From Porticoccaceae bacterium (GTDB lineage: Bacteria > Pseudomonadota > Gammaproteobacteria > Pseudomonadales > Porticoccaceae), in assembly GCA_003491845.1 (NCBI GenBank), contig DNBN01000117.1:5056-16884 (forward strand): a DNA stretch of 11,829 bases, read 5' to 3'. Every line of letters begins with the position of its first letter. Positions within the stretch are counted from its first letter, which is position 1. The translations under genes were made by a program, and so were the position numbers. Below the pieces are notes generated by a model that was given only the letters and a program-made list of their open reading frames with translations, did not search any database and had not been told where the DNA came from. Below, one piece after another: positions 6,654 through 11,829 of this stretch.

Positions 6654-7448
6654 CTATGATTTTTGTTGCTGGCAATATTGGACCTGATTACCAAATTCGG
6701 TAAAAATCGCTTTGGAAATAGAGTTAGATTCGAATAACCATTCTGGATGCCATTGCACGCCTAACATCCAGAGAGACGCTTGAGTGTCAGATTTCCACGA
6801 CACCGCTTCGATTAATCCATCTTCAGCAATCGCTTCTATACAGAGTTGATCTGACAATACATCGATACCCTGACTATGTAGTGAATTAACACTACAACTA
6901 ACCTGTCCAGTGAGTTTGTGCAACAACCCCCCGCTCACAAAATTAACTAAATGTGCTGTTGCATACTGATCATCTCGAGTAACAGCCTTGTCTTCTCGAT
7001 GATCAATATAGCCCTCAATTTCATGTACTTTTGCATGAAGCGTTCCACCAAGCGCTACGTTTAACTCTTGAAAACCGCGACATACCGCCAGAATAGGAAC
7101 AGACTGTGCGACGCACTCTTTGATCAATTGAAGTGTAAGGCTATCCCTCTGTGGGTCCTCCAATGTTCCTGTTTCATGAGCAGGACCATCAAAATGATGG
7201 GGTTGAATATTGGAAGGGCTACCAGTCAAAAATAAGCCGCTCAAACTAGAGACTATATTTTGCACACTGTAAATTTTATTCAAATCGCGTATATCTTTAC
7301 CATCGCCAAAAGCAGGCAATAGCATTGGCATAACCTTAGCGCCATGAGCCAAAGCATTAATATATTTTTCTCCAGCACCATGAAATTGATGTGGTCCATT
7401 GCTGATGACATCGCAGGCTATTCCAACGATGGGTAAGGTATTGAACAT
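6654..7448 (-). CDS. puuD: Gamma-glutamyl-GABA hydrolase (PuuD-type class I amidotransferase fold)
   Basis: The 264-residue cytoplasmic enzyme removes the gamma-glutamyl group after oxidation of gamma-glutamyl-diamines, releasing GABA from putrescine or 5-aminovalerate from cadaverine. The class I glutamine amidotransferase triad is visible: C123 in the nucleophile elbow AVCRGFQELN, with H234 and E236 in QWHPEW. TGSPSNIQP (75-83), EKYINAL (27-33) and NSLHSQGI (188-195) match the peptidase C26/PuuD pattern. Length is close to the usual 250-260. The start at 7448 has only a weak GAG-like site. The gene converges on the amidohydrolase (66-base gap, no clear terminator) and is divergent from the aminotransferase, with a shared palindrome between them. 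Confidence 0.9.
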   Translation of the reverse strand: MFNTLPIVGIACDVISNGPHQFHGAGEKYINALAHGAKVMPMLLPAFGDGKDIRDLNKIYSVQNIVSSLSGLFLTGSPSNIQPHHFDGPAHETGTLEDPQRDSLTLQLIKECVAQSVPILAVCRGFQELNVALGGTLHAKVHEIEGYIDHREDKAVTRDDQYATAHLVNFVSGGLLHKLTGQVSCSVNSLHSQGIDVLSDQLCIEAIAEDGLIEAVSWKSDTQASLWMLGVQWHPEWLFESNSISKAIFTEFGNQVQYCQQQKS

Positions 7449-7524
7449 ACTCGATTAACCGTATCATTAAGTAACATTAGACCTAGTATTTAGATCCAAG
7501 GGTGAATAAGCAAGAGGTTTTTCC

Positions 7525-7539
7525 CACCCCTTTTGGGTG
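7525..7539. promoter_or_regulatory. Palindrome CACCC-N5-GGGTG in the puuD/aminotransferase gap
   Basis: CACCC (7525-7529) and GGGTG (7535-7539) flank CTTTT. Spacing and core match the element at 4504-4518, giving a common YACCC-N5-GGGTR. Both sites are followed within 4-9 bases by AAACCAT on the plus strand, extending the likeness. GGGTGAAT at 7535-7542 also repeats at 7500-7507. Two copies in two divergent polyamine promoter regions suggest one dimeric regulator. Confidence 0.5.
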
Positions 7540-7634
7540 AATGACCTAAACCATCATTTGTGTTCAAATACCAAAAATGGGTTTGGTCACATCCTTACTC
7601 AATGTCTAACAGATCAGCAATAGTGAGAACAATC

Positions 7635-8999
7635 ATGGGTACTGCTAAAACCACCACCGAATGGAAAGAACTAGATGCAAAACGGCACTTGCATCCATTT
7701 ACCGATTTTAATGATTACCAAAAAAATCATGGCAGGATTATTGAACGAGCTGAGCATATTTATATCTACGATACCGATGGTAACCAAATGCTAGATGCCA
7801 TGTCAGGGCTTTGGTGTTGTAGCTTAGGTTATAGCCAACCAGAAATTGCAGAAGCGGTGAGCGCTCAGTTTAAGCAGCTACCCTACTACAATAATTTTTT
7901 CCAATGTAGTAACACTCCGGCTGTAGAACTTGCGGACAAACTGGTTGAGATGACTCCAGAACAGTTTACCCACGTATTTTTTACTAACTCAGGCTCTGAA
8001 GCTAACGATACCAACATACGCTTAATTCGCCGTTACTGGGACATCAAAAAGCAACCTAAGAAACGCATTATTTTAGCTCGCACCAACGCTTATCACGGCA
8101 GCACAATCGCAGCTGCAAGTCTTGGAGGATTTGAATTTGTTCATAATCAATTTGAAACCCTCCCCTATGCGCAACATATCGCTGATCCCAACTGGTACAA
8201 CAATGGCGGTGACTTGAGCCCCGAAGAATTTGGCTTGCATGCAGCTCGGGAACTAGAAAAACGTATTGATCAATTGGGAGAAGAAAATGTAGCGGCCTTT
8301 ATTGCTGAACCTATTCAAGGCGCCGGTGGAGTTATCGTGCCACCCGAAAGTTACTGGCCTGAGGTTCGTCGCATACTAAATGAGCGTGACATTTTATTTG
8401 TTAGTGACGAAGTTATCTGTGGTTTTGGCCGCACAGGTAATATGTTTGGATGTGAAACCTATTCAATGGAACCTGATTTACTTACCTTCGCAAAAGCAGT
8501 GACCAATGGATTTCAACCTTTAGGTGGCGTCATGGTGAGTGAAAAAGTAGCTGATATTATCACTGCTGACGGAGGTGAATTTGGCCATGGTTTTACTTAT
8601 TCTGGTCACCCTATTGCCTGTGCAGCTGCCCTGGCCACCTTAAATATTATGCAACGGGATAAATTTGTTGACCATGTGGCTAATGACATTGGGCCCTATT
8701 TGCAAGCTAAATGGGCCGGTCTTGCCGATCATCCTATTGTAGGCCATGTCCGTGGCGTTGGCATGCTTGGCTCTATAGAATTAGTACGTGACAAAGAAAG
8801 TCGTGAGCGTCTTGAATCGGATCAGAAATCGGGCGGAGTTTGTCGGGAATTTTGCGTTGCCAACGGGCTTATTATGCGTGCAGTGGGTGATTCCATGATA
8901 ATCTCACCGCCGTTTGTCACATCACACCAAGAAATTGATTTGTTAATCGCAAGAGCAACCAAATCCTTAGACCAAACGGCTGACTATTACGCCCTCTAG
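7635..8999 (+). CDS. spuC: Putrescine/diamine:pyruvate aminotransferase (SpuC-type, PLP class III)
   Basis: The enzyme moves an amino group from a diamine, or a related omega-amine, to pyruvate. I place the start at ATG 7635 (454 residues), not at the in-frame GTG 7560: family members begin close to the TEWKELDAKRHLHPFTD region, length then fits, and a GTGAG site precedes 7635. In this numbering the family features are NSGSEAND (118-125, cofactor phosphate), AYHGST (152-157), AEPIQGAGGVIVPP (224-237), DEVICGFGRTG (258-268), the PLP lysine K287 in TFAKAVTNGF, and GFTYSGHP (319-326). GLIMRAVGDSMIISPP near the end is close to Pseudomonas SpuC as I recall it. Related beta-alanine or taurine aminotransferases cannot be fully excluded, but the neighbours favour diamines. 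Confidence 0.91.
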   Translation: MGTAKTTTEWKELDAKRHLHPFTDFNDYQKNHGRIIERAEHIYIYDTDGNQMLDAMSGLWCCSLGYSQPEIAEAVSAQFKQLPYYNNFFQCSNTPAVELADKLVEMTPEQFTHVFFTNSGSEANDTNIRLIRRYWDIKKQPKKRIILARTNAYHGSTIAAASLGGFEFVHNQFETLPYAQHIADPNWYNNGGDLSPEEFGLHAARELEKRIDQLGEENVAAFIAEPIQGAGGVIVPPESYWPEVRRILNERDILFVSDEVICGFGRTGNMFGCETYSMEPDLLTFAKAVTNGFQPLGGVMVSEKVADIITADGGEFGHGFTYSGHPIACAAALATLNIMQRDKFVDHVANDIGPYLQAKWAGLADHPIVGHVRGVGMLGSIELVRDKESRERLESDQKSGGVCREFCVANGLIMRAVGDSMIISPPFVTSHQEIDLLIARATKSLDQTADYYAL

Positions 9000-9083
9000 G
9001 GTATCAACAACTAAAGACAGACATAAGATCGCAGATGCAATTACCTGTAATCTAGCAACTATCGCACTATATAGGACACTAAC

Positions 9084-10265
9084 ATGACAAATGATTGGGG
9101 TAAATTTAACTGGGAAGACCCATTCAACCTAGATGATCAGCTAAATGAAGAAGAGCGCCTAATAAGAGACTCAGCGGCAAGTTTTGCAGCCGAGAAATTA
9201 GCGCCAAGGGTGAAAATAGCCTACAGAGAAGAGTATACCGACCGTGAAATTTTTAACGAGATGGGCGAGCTTGGATTGTTGGGTTCCACCATAGATGGTT
9301 ATGGATGTCCTGGTGTGAGTTATGTTAGCTATGGTCTTATTGCGCGTGAAGTAGAGCGTGTAGATTCTGGTTATCGATCTATGATGAGTGTTCAGTCTAG
9401 TCTGGTCATGTACCCTATTTATACCTATGGTACTGAGCAGCAAAAAAAGAAATATTTACCCAAACTGGCTACCGGTGAGTGGGTCGGTTGCTTTGGTCTG
9501 ACAGAGCCCGACGCCGGCTCTGACCCTGGCGGCATGAAAACGCGCGCTAAAACAGTCGACGGCGGTTACCTCATCTCAGGTAGTAAAATGTGGATTAGTA
9601 ACTCTCCGATTGCCGATGTCTTTATAGTGTGGGCAAAAACTGATGATGGTATTATCCGTGGTTTTATATTAGAAAAAAGTATGAAAGGCCTGTCAGCCCC
9701 TAAAATTGAAGGTAAGCTAGCTCTCAGAGCATCCATAACCGGTGAAATCGTAATGGATGAAGTATTTGTTAGTGAAGACCAATTAATGCCTAATGTCCAT
9801 GGTCTTAAGGGACCCTTTGGTTGTTTAAATTCAGCACGCTATGGTATTAGCTGGGGTGTTCTGGGAGCTGCAGAACACTGCTGGCATTCTGCTCGGCAGT
9901 ACACACTGGATCGAATTCAGTTTAATCGGCCCCTTGCAGCGAACCAACTGATTCAGTTTAAGTTGGCAACCATGCAAACTGATATTAGCCTTGGATTACA
10001 GGGCTCTCTTCGTGCAGGGCGTATGAAAGAGCAAGGAAATTTAGCACCAGAGTTGATTTCACTATTGAAAAGAAATAACTGCACAAAGGCATTAGAAATA
10101 GCGCGACTTGCAAGAGATATGCATGGTGGCAACGGTATTTCAGATGAATATCCAGTGATGCGACACATGCTCAATCTTGAAGTGGTTAACACCTACGAGG
10201 GAACAGCTGATGTTCACGCGCTGATCCTGGGTCGAGCACAAACTGGTATCCAAGCATTTAGTTAA
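9084..10265 (+). CDS. gcdH: Glutaryl-CoA dehydrogenase
   Basis: The 393-residue FAD enzyme oxidises and decarboxylates glutaryl-CoA to crotonyl-CoA, passing electrons to electron-transferring flavoprotein. Glutaryl-specific features are the start [13 protein letters not shown] (8-20), [18 protein letters not shown] (89-106) and [13 protein letters not shown] (136-148). The general acyl-CoA dehydrogenase fold is shown by KMWISNSP (168-175), the helical region with [16 protein letters not shown], and the [12 protein letters not shown] motif. The catalytic base is E372 in [15 protein letters not shown] about eight bases before ATG 9084 supports the start. It lies 84 bases after the aminotransferase and 22 bases before the CoA-transferase gene, so at least the last two are probably co-transcribed. 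No GcdR-type LysR regulator gene is nearby. Confidence 0.95.
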   Translation: MTNDWGKFNWEDPFNLDDQLNEEERLIRDSAASFAAEKLAPRVKIAYREEYTDREIFNEMGELGLLGSTIDGYGCPGVSYVSYGLIAREVERVDSGYRSMMSVQSSLVMYPIYTYGTEQQKKKYLPKLATGEWVGCFGLTEPDAGSDPGGMKTRAKTVDGGYLISGSKMWISNSPIADVFIVWAKTDDGIIRGFILEKSMKGLSAPKIEGKLALRASITGEIVMDEVFVSEDQLMPNVHGLKGPFGCLNSARYGISWGVLGAAEHCWHSARQYTLDRIQFNRPLAANQLIQFKLATMQTDISLGLQGSLRAGRMKEQGNLAPELISLLKRNNCTKALEIARLARDMHGGNGISDEYPVMRHMLNLEVVNTYEGTADVHALILGRAQTGIQAFS

Positions 10266-10287
10266 GGGACATAGCATAGGAACTATT

Positions 10288-11520
10288 ATGGCAGGGCCAC
10301 TCAAAGGTTATCGTGTGCTTGACATGAGTCGCATTTTGGCCGGTCCTTGGGCCGGGCAGCTACTTGCTGACCTAGGTGCTGATGTCATTAAAATAGAGCG
10401 CCCAGGCAAAGGGGATGATACGCGTCACTGGGGGCCTCCCTATCTCAAAGATACCCAAGGCAAAGATACCCAAGATGCGGCTTACTTCTTTTGCGCAAAC
10501 CGGGGTAAAAAGTCAGTTTGCGTTGACATCACTCAGACTGAAGGTCAAAAAATAATCCGTCAACTGATTGAGCAAACTGATGTATTGATTGAAAATTATA
10601 AGGTCGGCGGTCTTGCCAAATATGGACTGGATTATACATGTCTGAGTCAAATTAATCCTAAATTAGTCTACTGTTCTATCACCGGGTTTGGTCAGACCGG
10701 GCCCTATGCCCAGCGTCCGGGCTATGATTTTCTTATCCAAGGAATGGGTGGTTTGATGAGTGTTACTGGCGAACCTGACCATATGACAAATGGTAATACT
10801 GGTGGTCCTGTTAAAGTAGGGGTCGCGGTGACCGATATATTTACGGGCTTATATGCTGCCAATGCTATTCAAGCTGCGTTGCTTGAAAGACATCAGTCAG
10901 GGAAAGGACAATATATTGACCTTGCCCTACTCGACGTCCAAGCTGCAGTGTTAGCCAACCAAGCGAGCAATTATCTTATTGGCGGCCAAATCCCAGAACG
11001 TTTAGGTAATGCTCACCCTAACATCGTTCCCTACCAAGCCTTTGCGACCAAGGACAGCCACATTATTATAGCCGTTGGAAATGATGCTCAATTTCGGCGT
11101 TTTTGCGAAGTGCTGCAACAACCATTAATGGCAACAGACCCTCTTTACACAACGAATGCTCAGCGGGTAAAAAATCGTCGCCTATTAAGCGAGACTATTA
11201 GTCATTGCCTGAAGCAAAAAGAAAGTGCCTACTGGCTGCAGGCGTTTGAACAAAATGATGTACCTTGTGGACCTATCAACAGCATAGATCAAGTATTCGA
11301 TAATCCTCAAATTGTCGCTCGAAATATGCTCACAAAAGGGTACCAAGCACGAAGCGGTGAAATTACCATGGTGGCTAACCCGATTAACTTTAGCCGCTCC
11401 AGCACCACGAGTACAACCATGCCTGAAATTCTCGGAGAATCAACCAACAGCGTGCTTACCAGTTATTTAGAATATTCAGAGGCTGACTTAGAAAAGCTTA
11501 GAAAAACTGCCATTATATAA
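10288..11520 (+). CDS. Class III (CaiB/BaiF) CoA-transferase, probably succinyl-CoA:glutarate CoA-transferase
   Basis: The 410-residue protein starts 22 bases after gcdH, with AGGAAC as ribosome-binding site. Class III features are VLDMSRILAGPWAGQLLADLGADVIK split over residues 10-35, ERPGKGDDTR (37-46), the catalytic aspartate D147 in RPGYDF, GQTGPYAQ (135-142), GEPDHMTNG (161-169) and SGKGQYIDLALLD near the middle. Family members exchange CoA between acids through an aspartyl-CoA anhydride. The direct link to glutaryl-CoA dehydrogenase, and the resemblance to human SUGCT as I recall it, point to activation of glutarate with succinyl-CoA. A KDTQ-KDTQ doubling at about 54-62 comes from a 15-base repeat but does not lengthen the protein compared with relatives. 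Other dicarboxylate acceptors remain possible. Confidence 0.88.
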   Translation: MAGPLKGYRVLDMSRILAGPWAGQLLADLGADVIKIERPGKGDDTRHWGPPYLKDTQGKDTQDAAYFFCANRGKKSVCVDITQTEGQKIIRQLIEQTDVLIENYKVGGLAKYGLDYTCLSQINPKLVYCSITGFGQTGPYAQRPGYDFLIQGMGGLMSVTGEPDHMTNGNTGGPVKVGVAVTDIFTGLYAANAIQAALLERHQSGKGQYIDLALLDVQAAVLANQASNYLIGGQIPERLGNAHPNIVPYQAFATKDSHIIIAVGNDAQFRRFCEVLQQPLMATDPLYTTNAQRVKNRRLLSETISHCLKQKESAYWLQAFEQNDVPCGPINSIDQVFDNPQIVARNMLTKGYQARSGEITMVANPINFSRSSTTSTTMPEILGESTNSVLTSYLEYSEADLEKLRKTAII

Positions 11521-11641
11521 GAGTTTAAAGTCACTAAAACGCTCGGTTACAGTCCATCCTTTTAACCTGCAAAACCGCCTACAGTATCATTACCAAAAAG
11601 CGTGTTCCTCTATACCGGCATAGCGATGGACCCGTATTATG

Positions 11642-11680
11642 AAAATAAGTTCAAAATTCAGCTTATTTTTTACTTTTTTT
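11642..11680 (+). terminator. AT-rich hairpin with T tracts, possible terminator of the gcdH/CoA-transferase unit
   Basis: AAAATAAG (11642-11649) pairs perfectly with CTTATTTT (11662-11669) around a 12-base loop, and a T-rich run (TT, AC, then seven Ts) follows to 11680. The stem has only one G-C pair, so it is weak for an intrinsic terminator, but the T tract is right. It lies about 120 bases after the CoA-transferase stop. Confidence 0.4.
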
Positions 11681-11801
11681 ACGCCTTTCTGATTCATTTT
11701 TACATAATAAAGTGTACTATCGGCGTCTGGAGAAGTAAGTCCACGTGCAAAAGTGCTGCCTGAACAAAATGTTTGTGTTCTTAAGCAGGTGAGCTGCATT
11801 G

Positions 11802-11829
11802 ATGAGGTTTACTTTTTTAAACAAAAATT
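11802..11829 (+). CDS. Possible 5' end of a gene running off the window
   Basis: ATG 11802 begins MRFTFLNKN and stays open to the last base. AGGTGAG at 11787-11793, a good match to the anti-Shine-Dalgarno sequence, lies eight bases upstream. The basic then hydrophobic start could be the beginning of a signal peptide, but nine residues prove nothing. A small hairpin, GAACA (11762-11766) with TGTTC (11776-11780) flanked by CTGC and GCAG, ends inside the ribosome-binding site and could affect translation. A TACTAT at 11715-11720 might be its -10 box. Confidence 0.25.

Larger units (their letters stand above)
11521..11829. other. Right-end intergenic stretch
   Basis: No complete gene is seen in the final 309 bases. 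From 11521 to about 11640 I recognise no hairpin or promoter. It then holds an AT-rich hairpin with T runs (11642-11680), a TACTAT that could be a plus-strand -10 box (11715-11720), a small hairpin (11756-11788) and a possible gene start at 11802, listed separately where supportable. A 69-codon minus-strand frame (11799-11590) lacks a ribosome-binding site and any recognisable domain, and I do not call it. Confidence 0.6.

Noticed and set aside
7560..7634. GTG 7560 or ATG 7602 as the start of the aminotransferase
   Set aside because: These add 25 or 11 residues not seen in SpuC relatives as I recall them, lack ribosome-binding sites, and GTG 7560 is only 20 bases from the palindrome.
9198..10192. 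Two minus-strand frames (9198-9443, 9953-10192) opposite gcdH
   Set aside because: They are antisense shadows of a strongly conserved dehydrogenase.
10447..10474. 15-base in-frame repeat in the CoA-transferase gene (KDTQG-KDTQD)
   Set aside because: Relatives have a segment of the same length here, so it is not an insertion; similarity of the two units is probably local coincidence.
11590..11799. Minus-strand 69-codon frame at the right end
   Set aside because: It has no ribosome-binding site before its ATG, no recognisable domain, an odd basic composition, and it crosses a T-rich hairpin likely to be a terminator.

Overview
The window looks like chromosomal DNA of a heterotrophic, probably marine, gammaproteobacterium. 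The basis is moderate GC content, Pseudomonas-like polyamine genes (a SpuC-type aminotransferase and PuuA/PuuD-type enzymes) and an OmpW porin. There are no rRNA, tRNA, phage, transposase or CRISPR features. The taxonomic guess is inference; no marker gene is present.

Positions 1-411 hold no convincing gene: a five-copy 8-bp tandem repeat at the left edge, two hairpins, and short coding-like remnants on both strands. From 2899 down to 412 on the minus strand lies a probable operon, in transcription order: a XylM-like membrane di-iron hydroxylase, a free plant-type [2Fe-2S] ferredoxin, a 71-residue two-helix membrane protein whose start overlaps the ferredoxin stop, and an OmpW-family outer-membrane porin. 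Together they read as uptake plus oxygenation of a hydrophobic compound. The NAD(P)H-dependent ferredoxin reductase that such a system needs is not in the window.

Positions 3077-8999 form a polyamine block: a gamma-glutamylputrescine synthetase (minus) divergent from a probable lipoprotein amidohydrolase (plus), then a PuuD-type gamma-glutamyl hydrolase (minus) divergent from a SpuC-type diamine:pyruvate aminotransferase (plus). Both divergent promoter regions carry the same 15-bp palindrome, YACCC-N5-GGGTR, which suggests one shared regulator. Positions 9084-11520 hold glutaryl-CoA dehydrogenase and a class III CoA-transferase that probably activates glutarate.

The polyamine and glutarate genes fit one pathway: cadaverine (or putrescine) is gamma-glutamylated or directly transaminated, the C5 branch gives 5-aminovalerate and then glutarate, the CoA-transferase makes glutaryl-CoA, and the dehydrogenase yields crotonyl-CoA. 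The aldehyde dehydrogenases, the 5-aminovalerate aminotransferase, transporters and regulators must be encoded elsewhere. The last 309 bases contain a possible AT-rich terminator, a weak promoter-like element, a hairpin touching a Shine-Dalgarno sequence, and perhaps the first codons of a plus-strand gene that runs off the window.
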